Shown in pieces: positions 51,073-59,642 of a stretch of 64,000 bases of DNA. A program made the position numbers and the translations under genes. Positions within the stretch are counted from its first letter, which is position 1, and each line of letters begins with the position of its first letter. The notes under the pieces are model-generated. The model did no database searches. It was not told the origin of the DNA and was given only the letters and a program-made list of their open reading frames with translations. The stretch is from Amycolatopsis orientalis DSM 43388 (GTDB taxonomy: Bacteria; Actinomycetota; Actinomycetes; Mycobacteriales; Pseudonocardiaceae), in NCBI RefSeq assembly GCF_000411975.1, contig NZ_ASXG01000172.1, positions 108,475 to 172,474 of the forward strand. Reading direction: 5' to 3'.

Positions 51073-51488
51073 TCGGTGCCCTTCACGGTGCGGTGGGAGT
51101 CGACGGCCTGGTTCTCGTTCTCGGTGTAGACCCCGCCGGCGCGGGCGAGGGCCTCGTCGGCCTCCCGCAGGATCCGGCCGAACTGGTCCAGCACGTCGAG
51201 GGCCGACCCGGGCGCGTCGGCGCCGCTCTTGCGGTCGTGTTCGGCCACGGTCTGCCCGTACGGGTGGCTGCCGAGCTTCGGCGCGGTCGTCAGCGCCTGC
51301 GTCTGCGGCTTGAGCCGTTCGAGGCGCGTGACCATGTCGGTGAGCGCTTTGCGCAGGTCACCGAGTGCGTCGCCGTCGATGCTGAACCCGCCGGCTTTCG
51401 CGGTGCCGGCCAGCTTGTGCGTTTCGGCCGCGGCTTCGGCGATGCCCTTGGCGTTCAGCCCGCCTGCCGCCAGCGGATCAGTGCTCAT
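51069..51488 (-). CDS. small helical partner protein of the type VII cassette, 139 aa
   Basis: Contains PLAAGGLNAKGIAEAAAETH, RKALTDMVTRLERLKPQTQ and HDRKSGADAPGSALDVLDQF, a mostly helical protein with no signal peptide or WXG turn. It overlaps the PPE-like gene by 4 bp and follows EspG by 32 bp. Size and place suit the PE-like or DUF-type partner of the effector. No family recognised with certainty. Confidence 0.65.
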   Translation of the reverse strand: MSTDPLAAGGLNAKGIAEAAAETHKLAGTAKAGGFSIDGDALGDLRKALTDMVTRLERLKPQTQALTTAPKLGSHPYGQTVAEHDRKSGADAPGSALDVLDQFGRILREADEALARAGGVYTENENQAVDSHRTVKGTE

Positions 51489-51520
51489 GCGGCGGAGTTT
51501 ACCGACGTGAGCCGCTGCGG

Positions 51521-52288
51521 TCAGGCGTTTGCCGAATAGCCTTCAAGCTGGGTGAACAGTTGTTGGGCCAGACGGGCATTGTCCGCCGGCGCGTAGGTGA
51601 GCCAGCGGTTGCCGTCGCTGGAATCGCGCGTGCTGAGCAGGTAGCGGCCGAGTTCGGTGTCGAACCACGCGAGCGACGGCAGCGCCCGCTCCTGCCCGTT
51701 CCCGTCGCGGACGTGCGGCGTGAACTGGCCGACCGCCAACCGCGGCTTCTCGAAGATCCGCTGGACGGCCCGGAGCTGCGGATTGTGCGTGCGCGGCCCG
51801 CTGACCCCGGCGAACGGGTCGTACGCGTCGCCCCGCACCGGCTGCTTCGACGGCCGCGCGACAGTCACCGACTGCCCCGGCGCGGCGGGCGTGAGCGGCA
51901 GCAGGTCGACGATCGCCGGGACGATGCCGGTCGGCCGGACCTCCTCGAAGGCGAACATCCCGTCCCGCTGGCAGACCAGCACCGCGAACTGGCCGTTGGA
52001 CGCCACGCGCGCGAACAGCTGCTCGTCGCCGAGCTTCGCCGCCGCCGACACCGCGAGACCGGGCTGGGCGAACGTGGCGAGCGCGATCTGGACGTCGTCG
52101 TCGATGGTCCCGCGCCGCAGCAGGCCGCGGCTGTCGAGGTCGCGGAAGACCGCGTCGCGCACCGCGGCGCGTTCCTCGCCGGTGATGCCGATGTGCGGCA
52201 CCACGAACGGCACTGGCGCGCGGCCGAGTCCGAGTTCGGCCAGCAGGAGATCCACCGCTGCCGGTGACAGCGTCAACGTGTACGGCAC
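51521..52288 (-). CDS. EspG-family ESX secretion chaperone, 255 aa
   Basis: Resembles the EspG fold: TLSPAAVDLLLAELGLGRAPVPF at the start, then ALATFAQPGLAVSAAAKLGDEQLF, a central VLVCQRDGMFAFEEVRP, and C-terminal RYLLSTRDSSDGNRWLTYAPAD. EspG chaperones hold PE/PPE substrates soluble and mark them for a specific type VII system. First gene of a three-gene cassette here; a second EspG cassette is at 59.6-62.6 kb. Confidence 0.78.
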   Translation of the reverse strand: MPYTLTLSPAAVDLLLAELGLGRAPVPFVVPHIGITGEERAAVRDAVFRDLDSRGLLRRGTIDDDVQIALATFAQPGLAVSAAAKLGDEQLFARVASNGQFAVLVCQRDGMFAFEEVRPTGIVPAIVDLLPLTPAAPGQSVTVARPSKQPVRGDAYDPFAGVSGPRTHNPQLRAVQRIFEKPRLAVGQFTPHVRDGNGQERALPSLAWFDTELGRYLLSTRDSSDGNRWLTYAPADNARLAQQLFTQLEGYSANA

Positions 52289-52477
52289 GACCCACCCCTA
52301 AATCCGGTCTCTCCCCGGCGAAACCGTAGTCCACTGCGCACTGTCGCGGCCATCGGCTCCGGGTGCCCAACGTCCGTGAAGGGCTGGGGCAGCGCGGAGC
52401 CCGCTTCCGCTGTCAGCGGATCCGCTGTCGGCGAACCGCTCTTGCCGCCGATGATCACCCGCTGCTGCCATGGCTTC

Positions 52478-52720
52478 ATGGCAGATCCCAAACCAGCACT
52501 CGTCCTGCACCTGGCGGCGGGCGGCGAACCGCTGATCTTCCCGCTCACCGCCGACAGTTCCGCGGCCGTTCAGGAAAAGCTCCCGGACCTCCTGAAACAC
52601 GGCGGCGTCCACTCGCTGGAAACCCGGGACGGCAACAATGTTTCGGTGAATTTCGTCCACGTGGCCGCCGCGTATGTGGACGATCTGAGCCGAAAGGGCA
52701 AATTCGGCCTGTCCGTTTAA
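52478..52720 (+). CDS. small conserved-looking protein, 80 aa
   Basis: MADPKPALVLHLAAGGEPL, then FPLTADSSAAVQEKLPDLL, SLETRDGNNVSVNFVHVAAAYVD. Pattern suggests an alternating strand/helix fold, like a small ligand-binding domain. Codon use is normal. The stop overlaps the acyl-CoA dehydrogenase-like gene by 4 bp (convergent). No family recognised. Confidence 0.6.
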   Translation: MADPKPALVLHLAAGGEPLIFPLTADSSAAVQEKLPDLLKHGGVHSLETRDGNNVSVNFVHVAAAYVDDLSRKGKFGLSV

Positions 52721-53715
52721 CGACGGGCGAGGGCGAGCAGTCCGGCGCGGATCTCCGGTCTGCTCGCGGCCACGAGCAGGAACGTCGCCTCGCGCACCAG
52801 CCGTCCGGCGTGCGCCCCGGCCAGCACCGCGCGGCTGCCCGTCGCCACCGCGAGCGCGCCCGCGGACCGGTACGCCAGGTCGGCTCCCGCGGCGCGGGCC
52901 GCCGGAAGCATCGCCGGATCAGCGAGTCCAGCGTCGAGGCGACGGCGGATTTCGTCCTGTTCGGACCGCAACGCCGCTGCCGTTTCCGCTTCGCCCGCGG
53001 CTTCGAGCAAGCAGGCGCAGCGCTCGGCGAGACCAAGCGGCGCGCATCCGTTGAGCCGCGCCGCGAACGTATTGCCCGCCACGAATTTGTCGTAGCTGAC
53101 CTGGGCGAAAACTGATTCGTCCGGAATGAAGTGGTTGTCGAGTTTCAGCCGCACGGTCGCGGTGCCTTGCGCGGCCATGAGCGTCAACGGTTCGGCGACC
53201 AGACTGGGCCCGACGATCGGCGACACCAAGGCGTTGACCACCGTGTCGCCGTCGCGGCCGGACAACTGCAGGAGGTCGATCGCGTCCCAGCCGCTCACGA
53301 ACGGCGCTTCACCGTCGAATCGGTAACCGCCGTCAACACGCTGTACCCGTACTCGCGGTGGCGTCGAGATCACCCCCGCGTATGCGACGCCCGCGCGCAG
53401 CCGTCCGCTGATCAGGTCCGGCAGATACCGCTCGCGCAGATCCGCCCGGTCCGTCGCGGCCAGCCCGGCGACGAGCCCATGATGCTGCAGCCAGGTGAAC
53501 GCGGTGCTCAAGCATCCGCCGGCCAGCGCTTCGAGCACGCCGACCAGCTGCTCGAGCTCAACCCCGGAATCCGGCGCGGCAAGACCGTAGAACCCCTCCT
53601 CGGCGAGCGCGTCGAAATGCGCTCGGGGCACCACGCCTAGCCGGTCCACCTCGGCTGCCGCCGGAAACAACAGGTCGTCGGCAAGAGCCCGCGCGCGGGA
53701 AACCAGGTCGGCCAT
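52717..53715 (-). CDS. acyl-CoA dehydrogenase-family flavoprotein, 332 aa
   Basis: The ACAD fold starts FPAAAEVDRLGVVPRAHFDALAEEGFYGL, then STAFTWLQHHG, FDGEAPFVSGWDAIDLLQL and LDNHFIPDESVF. The C-terminal helical half looks shortened, and the family catalytic Glu is not clear, so it may be a DszC/hydroxylase-like member or a degenerate ACAD. Located between unrelated genes. Confidence 0.72.
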   Translation of the reverse strand: MADLVSRARALADDLLFPAAAEVDRLGVVPRAHFDALAEEGFYGLAAPDSGVELEQLVGVLEALAGGCLSTAFTWLQHHGLVAGLAATDRADLRERYLPDLISGRLRAGVAYAGVISTPPRVRVQRVDGGYRFDGEAPFVSGWDAIDLLQLSGRDGDTVVNALVSPIVGPSLVAEPLTLMAAQGTATVRLKLDNHFIPDESVFAQVSYDKFVAGNTFAARLNGCAPLGLAERCACLLEAAGEAETAAALRSEQDEIRRRLDAGLADPAMLPAARAAGADLAYRSAGALAVATGSRAVLAGAHAGRLVREATFLLVAASRPEIRAGLLALARR

Positions 53716-53742
53716 GAATTCAAAGCTACCGAAAAAGACAGA

Positions 53743-53775
53743 AAGGGCGCCCGCGCCGAAACGCGAGACGCCCTT
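53743..53775 (-). terminator. weak hairpin after glfT2
   Basis: AAGGGCG/CGCCCTT arms with a 19-nt loop that can pair internally, 19 bp after the glfT2 stop. Confidence 0.35.
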
Positions 53776-53793
53776 CCCGGACAGCTCAGGCGA

Positions 53794-55701
53794 TCACAGC
53801 CCGTACAGCCGCTTCCAGTTCTCCCGGGAGGTGAGTTCCGGCATCGCGCGCTTGTACTGCTCCTGCACGCTCGCGCCTTCCTTGCGCAGCCGGTTGATCA
53901 CCTTCGCGCCGCGCTTGGCCAGGTCGAACATCTTGACCTTGTCGTAGCTGCGCACGCGCACGCCTTCCTGCGACGCGTCGGTGACCACGGCGGTGTCGAA
54001 CAGCGCGATGTGCCACCAGTGCGCCTCGTCGACCGGCACCGCGCCCAGCCCGAAACGGCTGCGGCCGAGCGCCTTGTCGAGGATCCGCTTGATCAGCACG
54101 AGCCGCTGCATGCTCGGCCGCGGCGCGCTGTTGATGATGCCAATGTCGTTGGATGCGATGCCCGGCACGTCAGTGGGCTTGTGCCGCTTGGTCTCCGGGT
54201 ACGCGTCGCGGATCCGGCGGATCTCCTTCATCGCCTCGACGCCGCCGTCGCGCAGGATTTCCGGGCCCTCCAGGAAGTCCTCGACCGCCTTGATCAGCGT
54301 CGCGGACAGGCCGTACTGCATGCCGAGCAGGTAGCGCACCAGCTGCGCCATCAGCACGCGGGAGAGCAGGTTCAGGTTGAACGGCGAGTGCAGCGCGGCG
54401 GTGATGATCGAGTTGCGCAGGTTGAAGTACCGGTGCCACTCGTCCCAGTCCTTCCAGTGGAAGTCCGCGTGCCACACGCCCGCGCCCGGCAGGGTCACCG
54501 TGGGGAAGCCGTATTCGCGGGCGCGGTAGGAGTACTCCGCGTCGTCCCACTGGAAGAAGAACGGCAGCGGGTATCCGATGGCCTTGACGACCTCGTACGG
54601 GATCAGGCACGACCACCAGCCGTTGTACCCGGCGTCGAGGCGGCGTTCCTGGCGGTTCGGGTTGCCGTCCTCGTCGACGCCGAGCAGGTCGGCGGTGGAC
54701 AGCGAGTGCTGCACCGGCTGTCCCGGCTCCAGCGTGTTCAGCCGGGCGTACTCGGCGCCGACGTGCAGCTGGTTCGGGTGCAGCAGGTTGAGCATCTGGC
54801 CGCCGACGATGATCGGGTTGGCCGCGCGGTTGGAGAAGGCCGTCATGCGCACGACGAGGTCCGGCTCGAGCAGCACGTCGTCGTCCATGAACAGCACGTT
54901 CGCGTGCTCGGTCGTGGTGTGCCCGGCCACCTCGTAGAGGCCGCGGGTGAAGCCGCCGGCCCCGCCGAGGTTCGGCTGCTTGATGTAGTGCAGCTTCTCG
55001 CCGAGGTCCTTCGCGACCTGCTCGAAGCCCTCGCGCGATTCGACCAGGTCGGTGCCCTGGTCGGCGACGTAGATGGCGTCGAGGGTGTCCAGCGAGGACA
55101 CGTCCGCGGCGAGCGCCTGGAGGTTCTTCAGGCAGTCGTCGGCGCGGTTCATCGTGCAGATGGTGACCGCGGTCGGGCGGATCGACTCCGGCGCGTCGAC
55201 GGTCCAGCGGACCTGCTCGACCCGCAGCGTCTGGCCGCCTTCGGTCTCGAGGTCGAGCCACAGCGCGCCGCCGTCGTGGAACTTGTCCAGCTTGCCGGTC
55301 AGCTCGACCTTGACGCTCTTCGCGCCGGACACCTGCTGGGCGTCGACCACGCGCGGGTCGCCGAGCATGTCGGACGCGCCGAGCGACAGCAGCCCGTCGC
55401 CGGTGACGACGGCTTCGAGCTTCACCTCGGTCGCGGTGGTCCAGCGCTGCCAGTAGCTCGCCGGGAAGCGGCCGAAGTAGGTGTTGCCGGTGACCTTCGC
55501 CGACGGCTCGAGCGACACGCTGCCGCGCTCGCGCTGGGCGTTGCCCTGCACGACCTCGGCGTACATGTCCTTGCTGACGATCGGAGCCGGCCCGGCGTAC
55601 AGCCCGCGCTGGGCCGTGAGCCTGCCTTCGGGGGCGTGTTCGGCGAACCGCGTCTGGCCTGCGGGGGCCGCCTCCGCGACCGGGGCTGCTTTACCGGGCA
55701 T
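53794..55701 (-). CDS. glfT2: galactofuranosyltransferase 2, GlfT2
   Basis: A 635-aa polymerase that builds the alternating beta-1,5/1,6 galactan. N-terminal beta-barrel (GNTYFGRFPASYWQRWT), GT-A domain with PTAVTICTMNRADDC, metal site VLFMDDDVLLEP, the catalytic stretch FQWDDAEYSYRA, WHADFHW, then the helical tail. Residues equivalent to the mycobacterial D371/D372 base are present. The ATG at 55701 is set by family length (637 aa in M. tuberculosis). Followed upstream by gtrA on the same strand. Confidence 0.94.
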   Translation of the reverse strand: MPGKAAPVAEAAPAGQTRFAEHAPEGRLTAQRGLYAGPAPIVSKDMYAEVVQGNAQRERGSVSLEPSAKVTGNTYFGRFPASYWQRWTTATEVKLEAVVTGDGLLSLGASDMLGDPRVVDAQQVSGAKSVKVELTGKLDKFHDGGALWLDLETEGGQTLRVEQVRWTVDAPESIRPTAVTICTMNRADDCLKNLQALAADVSSLDTLDAIYVADQGTDLVESREGFEQVAKDLGEKLHYIKQPNLGGAGGFTRGLYEVAGHTTTEHANVLFMDDDVLLEPDLVVRMTAFSNRAANPIIVGGQMLNLLHPNQLHVGAEYARLNTLEPGQPVQHSLSTADLLGVDEDGNPNRQERRLDAGYNGWWSCLIPYEVVKAIGYPLPFFFQWDDAEYSYRAREYGFPTVTLPGAGVWHADFHWKDWDEWHRYFNLRNSIITAALHSPFNLNLLSRVLMAQLVRYLLGMQYGLSATLIKAVEDFLEGPEILRDGGVEAMKEIRRIRDAYPETKRHKPTDVPGIASNDIGIINSAPRPSMQRLVLIKRILDKALGRSRFGLGAVPVDEAHWWHIALFDTAVVTDASQEGVRVRSYDKVKMFDLAKRGAKVINRLRKEGASVQEQYKRAMPELTSRENWKRLYGL

Positions 55702-55706
55702 CGAAC

Positions 55707-56174
55707 TCAGTTCTCCTTTACCGGCCGTACACGGAACACGACCCACTTGAGCATCACGAAATTGATCACAGTCGCCGTTGCCTGGGACACCACCCAGGCC
55801 AGCGTGGCCTTCCACCCCGACTCCGGCAGCACGTGCAGCATGAGCTGGTTCACGCCGACGGCGACGAAGAAGGTGACGGCGTACAGCAGAACGAAGCTGC
55901 CGACCTGGGCGTTCCCCTCGCGCCGCCCGTCGGCGAACGTGAAGCGCCGGTTCAGGAAGAACGCCGTGGTCGTGCCCACGACGAAACTGATCGCGCGCGC
56001 GATGTCCACCCACGGGACGGCGTCCATGCCTGCCGCTCGCAGCAGCGAGTACGTGCCCAGGTCGAGCAGGGCGCAGAAGCCGCCGATCACGCCGAACCGG
56101 ATCAGCTGGCCCAGCAGACCGGGGCCCGCGGGCACCGGCTGCGCTTGGTCACTCTGCGGTTCTGTAGCCACCAC
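55707..56174 (-). CDS. GtrA-family small membrane protein (Rv3789-like), 155 aa
   Basis: Four membrane helices: LIRFGVIGGFCALLDLGTYSLL, ARAISFVVGTTTAFFLNRRF, FVLLYAVTFFVAVGVNQLML and ATATVINFVMLKWVVF. GtrA proteins are candidate polyprenyl-phosphate-sugar flippases; mycobacterial Rv3789 was studied in decaprenyl-phosphoryl-arabinose (DPA) metabolism and as an anchor for AftA. Located beside dprE1 as in mycobacteria. GTG start at 56174, 5 bp ahead of glfT2. Confidence 0.85.
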   Translation of the reverse strand: MVATEPQSDQAQPVPAGPGLLGQLIRFGVIGGFCALLDLGTYSLLRAAGMDAVPWVDIARAISFVVGTTTAFFLNRRFTFADGRREGNAQVGSFVLLYAVTFFVAVGVNQLMLHVLPESGWKATLAWVVSQATATVINFVMLKWVVFRVRPVKEN

Positions 56175-56318
56175 TTGGAATACCTTCTCGGCCTATTGCG
56201 TCAGTGTCCGTATTACCCACTTCGACGCTCGGACGCTTGTGCCTTGATGCGCAAAGTGTAGAAGCGAGCACTTCAGGGTCACGTTCCGGGCGGTGTTCGG
56301 CGTGGCTACCCTGGTCGC

Positions 56319-57692
56319 GTGACCCAAGCACCCGAGACACAGCGCCGCACGCTCACCGGCTGGGGCCGCACCGCCGGGACCGTCGCCGACGTGCTGAGCA
56401 CGCGCGACGTCGACACGATCGCCCGAGCCGTCGCTTCCGCAGGCCCGCGCGGGGTCATCGCTCGCGGGCTCGGCCGGTCCTACGGCGACCCGGCGCAGAA
56501 CGCGGGCGGCCTGGTCGTCGACATGACCGTGCTCGACCGCATCCACTCGATCGACCCGGACTCCGGCCTCGTCGATCTCGACGCGGGTGTCAGCCTCGAC
56601 AAGCTGATGCGCGAGGCGCTGCCGTACGGCCTGTGGGTCCCGGTCCTGCCGGGCACCCGGCAGGTGACGATCGGCGGCGCGATCGCCAACGACATCCACG
56701 GCAAGAACCACCACTCGGCGGGCAGCTTCGGCAACCACGTGGTGTCGATGGACCTGCTCACCGCCGACGGAACCGTGCGCACGCTCACCCCGGAGGGCCC
56801 GGATTCCGAGCTGTTCTGGGCGACCGTGGCCGGGATCGGGCTCACCGGGATCATCCTCCGCGCGACCGTGCGGATGAAGAAGACGGAAACGGCGTACTTC
56901 TACGTGGACGCCGACCGCACCTCGAACCTCGACGAGACCCTCGGTCTGTTCACCGATGGTTCAGACCTCAACTACGACTACTCGATGGCGGTGCCGGACC
57001 TGATCTCGTCCGACAGCCGTCTCGGCCGCGCCACGTTTTCCCGCGGTTCGCTGGCGACGCTGGACCAGCTGCCGCCGAAGCTGCGCAACGACCCGCTGCG
57101 CTTCGACGCGCCGCAGCTGCTGACGCTGCCCGACGTCTTCCCCAGCGGTCTGGTCAACAAGCTGACCTCAACCATGATGGGCAACCTCTGGCAGCAGACC
57201 GTGCCCAAGAAGGGCGCGCGGGGCAAGATCCAGAACCTGACGCAGTTCTATCACCCCCTGGACATGCTGAGCGAGTGGAACCGCGGCTACGGCAGCAAGG
57301 GCTTCCTGCAGTACCAGTTCTCCGTGCCGTTCGGCGCGGAAGACCAGCTCAAGGGCATCTGCCGGGCCATCTCGCGGTCCGGGCACTACTCGTTCCTGAA
57401 CGTGTTCAAGCGGATGGGCGACTCGAACCCGGCTCCGATGTCCTGGCCGACGCCGGGCTGGATGCTGAGCGTCGATTTCCCGATCAAGAACGGGCTCAGC
57501 CGGTTCTGCGAGGAAATGGACGAGATGGTCCTCGACGCGAACGGCCGCCTCTACACCGCGAAGGACTCGCGCACCTCGCCCGAGACGTTCGCGAAGATGT
57601 ACCCGCGGCTGGAGGAGTGGCGCAAGGTGCGCGCTTCCGTTGACCCCGAAGGCGTTTTCGCCTCTGACATGAGCCGGAGGCTCGCACTGTGA
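56319..57692 (+). CDS. dprE1: decaprenylphosphoryl-beta-D-ribose 2-oxidase DprE1, Ser at the BTZ-target position
   Basis: Flavoprotein of 457 aa that with DprE2 turns DPR into DPA, the arabinose donor. FAD motifs GLGRSYGDPAQNAGG and IGGAIANDIHGKNHHSAGSFG (first 20 residues) are intact, and TAKDSRTS and LSVDFPIKNGL lie in the substrate domain. The position of Cys387 in the mycobacterial enzyme (WNICVDFPI) reads WMLSVDFPI here, Ser384, so covalent benzothiazinone adducts would not form. It is coupled to dprE2 (4-bp overlap). GTG start 56319. Confidence 0.93.
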   Translation: MTQAPETQRRTLTGWGRTAGTVADVLSTRDVDTIARAVASAGPRGVIARGLGRSYGDPAQNAGGLVVDMTVLDRIHSIDPDSGLVDLDAGVSLDKLMREALPYGLWVPVLPGTRQVTIGGAIANDIHGKNHHSAGSFGNHVVSMDLLTADGTVRTLTPEGPDSELFWATVAGIGLTGIILRATVRMKKTETAYFYVDADRTSNLDETLGLFTDGSDLNYDYSMAVPDLISSDSRLGRATFSRGSLATLDQLPPKLRNDPLRFDAPQLLTLPDVFPSGLVNKLTSTMMGNLWQQTVPKKGARGKIQNLTQFYHPLDMLSEWNRGYGSKGFLQYQFSVPFGAEDQLKGICRAISRSGHYSFLNVFKRMGDSNPAPMSWPTPGWMLSVDFPIKNGLSRFCEEMDEMVLDANGRLYTAKDSRTSPETFAKMYPRLEEWRKVRASVDPEGVFASDMSRRLAL

Positions 57693-58444
57693 TCGACGCG
57701 GTCGGTAACCCCCAGTCCCTGCTGCTGCTCGGCGGCACGTCCGACATCGCGCTGGCGATCGCGGAGAAGTACCTCGCGGAGAAGCCGCTGCGGGTCGTGC
57801 TGGCCGCTCGTCCTTCGCCGCGGCTGGAGGAAGCCGCGCAGCGCCTGAAGGACCGCGGGGCCGAAGTGTCCACTGTGGCCTTCGACGCCAAGGACCTGGC
57901 GTCCCACCCGAAGGTGCTGGACGAGGCGTTCGCCGGCGGCGACATCGACGTCACGGTGGTCGCGTTCGGCCTGCTCGGCGAGGCCGAGGAGCTGTGGCAG
58001 GACCAGGCGAAGGCCGTGGAGCTGGCGACGGTCAACTACACCGCCGCGGTGTCGGTCGGCGTGGCGCTGTCGGAGAAGCTGAAGGTTCAGGGCCACGGCA
58101 AGGTCATCGCGCTGTCGTCGGTGGCGGGCGAGCGGGTCCGCCGGTCGAACTTCGTGTACGGCTCGAGCAAGGCCGGGTTCGACGGCTTCTACCTCGGTCT
58201 CGGCGAGTCGCTCGCGCCGCACGGCGTGCAGGTGACCGTCGTCCGGTCGGGCCAGGTCAAGACCAAGATGACCGCCGGGATGAAGGACGCTCCGCTGACC
58301 CGGACCGCCGAGCAGGTCGCCGACGTCGCGGTCGAGGCCGCGCGCAAGGGCAAGGACCTCGTGTGGTCGCCGTCGGAGTTCCGGCTGGTGATGTCGATCC
58401 TGCGGCACGTGCCGCGGCCGATCTTCCGCAAGCTGCCGGTCTGA
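57689..58444 (+). CDS. dprE2: decaprenylphosphoryl-2-keto-erythro-pentose reductase DprE2
   Basis: SDR of 251 aa with NADH motif LGGTSDIALAIAEKY, AFGLLGEAEELWQDQ, catalytic Ser in LSSVAGERVRRSNFVYGSSKAGF (Tyr and Lys present) and LVWSPSEFRLVM at the end. It reduces the keto intermediate made by DprE1. Overlaps dprE1 by 4 bp. A perfect hairpin starts at its stop codon. Confidence 0.94.
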   Translation: MIDAVGNPQSLLLLGGTSDIALAIAEKYLAEKPLRVVLAARPSPRLEEAAQRLKDRGAEVSTVAFDAKDLASHPKVLDEAFAGGDIDVTVVAFGLLGEAEELWQDQAKAVELATVNYTAAVSVGVALSEKLKVQGHGKVIALSSVAGERVRRSNFVYGSSKAGFDGFYLGLGESLAPHGVQVTVVRSGQVKTKMTAGMKDAPLTRTAEQVADVAVEAARKGKDLVWSPSEFRLVMSILRHVPRPIFRKLPV

Positions 58445-58492
58445 CTCGTGAGTGCCTATGCCGGTTAGAACCGGCATAGGCACTCACGAGTC
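58443..58492. terminator. perfect 24-bp hairpin (family A)
   Basis: GACTCGTGAGTGCCTATGCCGGTT and its exact complement with a 2-nt spacer, starting inside the dprE2 stop codon. Shares CTCGTG.GTG..TATGCCGG with the hairpin at 36824, differing by paired changes. Confidence 0.8.
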
Positions 58493-58564
58493 CACCGAAC
58501 GGTGGATGCCGGGCTGACCGGCTCGCCGATGCCCGGAGGCACCCGCCGCGCCGAAACTCGGGGC

Positions 58565-59215
58565 ATGGGGAACGAATTCCGCTCGTCGCTGGCCGTGCTG
58601 CTGCTCGATCTCGGCGCGCCAGTCGGCGGCTATTACCTGCTCCGGGCCTTCGCCGTCCCGCCGGTATGGGCACTGCTGCTGAGCGGCCTGCCGCCCGCGC
58701 TGCGCGTGCTGTACACGCTGGTCACCCGGCGTCGCGTGGACGGGATCGGCCTGCTCGTCCTGATGTTCCTGGCCGTCGGACTGGCCACCACCTTGATGAC
58801 CGGCGACGCCCGGCTGATGCTCGTGCGCGGAGCCTGGTTCAGCACGCTGGCAGGCGTCTGGCTGCTCGCGAGCCTGGTCATCGGGCAGTACCCGACGACT
58901 TACCAAGCCGCCCGCGCGTTGCTGCCTGGCCGCGGCTCCCGGCTGGATTCGGCCTGGGAGGAGCGGCCGTCGTTCCGCCGGGTGTGGCAGACGCTGACCG
59001 TGGCGTGGGGCGTCGGCAGCCTGGTCCACAGTGGACTGAGCATCGGCATGGCGTACACGCTGCCGGTCGACGACGTTCCCGCGCTGGATGCCGGGCTGTC
59101 AGTCGCGTTTTTCGTCGGGCTGCAGGTGATCACGCAGATCCTGCTGCTCCGCGAAGGCACGTTCCGGCAGGTGATGCGTCCGCCCACAGTGGACTCTGCC
59201 CCGGGGCAGGGCTAA
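58565..59215 (+). CDS. VC0807-family membrane protein, 216 aa
   Basis: About five to six hydrophobic segments, including LAVLLLDLGAPVGGYYLLRAF, GLPPALRVLYTLVTRRRVDG and ARLMLVRGAWFSTLAGVWLL, as in VC0807-type (YvlD-like/DUF-class) membrane proteins. Unknown function. ATG 58565 preferred over an earlier in-frame ATG. Its stop overlaps the convergent XRE gene by 4 bp. Confidence 0.65.
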   Translation: MGNEFRSSLAVLLLDLGAPVGGYYLLRAFAVPPVWALLLSGLPPALRVLYTLVTRRRVDGIGLLVLMFLAVGLATTLMTGDARLMLVRGAWFSTLAGVWLLASLVIGQYPTTYQAARALLPGRGSRLDSAWEERPSFRRVWQTLTVAWGVGSLVHSGLSIGMAYTLPVDDVPALDAGLSVAFFVGLQVITQILLLREGTFRQVMRPPTVDSAPGQG

Positions 59216-59460
59216 TCCGGGTCCGGCGGCGGACGCAACCCGTCGACGAGCTTCGCCGGGTTCACCCCGAGCCCGTCGGCGAACTTGAGCAGGTTGTGCA
59301 GGTTGATATTGCGCAGGCCGCGCTCGACCTGGCTGACGAACGTCCAGTGCACGCCAGCCGCTTCGGCCAGCTGCTCCTGATTGAGGCCAGCCTGGCACCG
59401 GAACTCGCGCACGCGCTCGCCGATAATGCGCGCGGCAGCGGAGATCGGGGGCTTGGCCAT
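59212..59460 (-). CDS. small XRE-family helix-turn-helix regulator, 82 aa
   Basis: A single HTH with GERVREFRCQAGLNQEQLAEAAGVHWTFVSQVERG (one HTH) and a short helix (LHNLLKFADGLGVNP). No ligand domain. Binding as a dimer to repeat boxes is likely. It is divergent from the type VII cassette, with a cluster of GTCTAG-like boxes in between, so autoregulation and control of that cassette are plausible. Confidence 0.85.
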   Translation of the reverse strand: MAKPPISAAARIIGERVREFRCQAGLNQEQLAEAAGVHWTFVSQVERGLRNINLHNLLKFADGLGVNPAKLVDGLRPPPDPD

Positions 59461-59478
59461 GGTCGACTAATCACACAC

Positions 59479-59546
59479 GTCTAGCGCCAGCAAAACCAGA
59501 GCACAAATGACTAGAGCAGTTATGTCTATAGCGTTTATGTCTAGTC
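59479..59546. promoter_or_regulatory. cluster of four GTCTAG-type boxes
   Basis: GTCTAG (59479), GACTAGAG (59509, inverted), ATGTCTATAG (59522) and ATGTCTAGTC (59537) within 68 bp of an AT-rich gap between the XRE gene and the type VII cassette. Likely operators of the XRE protein. Confidence 0.5.
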
Positions 59547-59642
59547 GTTGAGCACCTTCCAGAATCGCGTCCACCGCGGGTGATTGATCGGCTACCGTGC
59601 TACCTGTAACCAATTGCCGACACCAGCGTCGAGGGGGCACAG

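Noticed and set aside
54010..56247. 745-codon plus-strand frame
   Set aside because: Antisense to glfT2 and the GtrA gene, both well supported.
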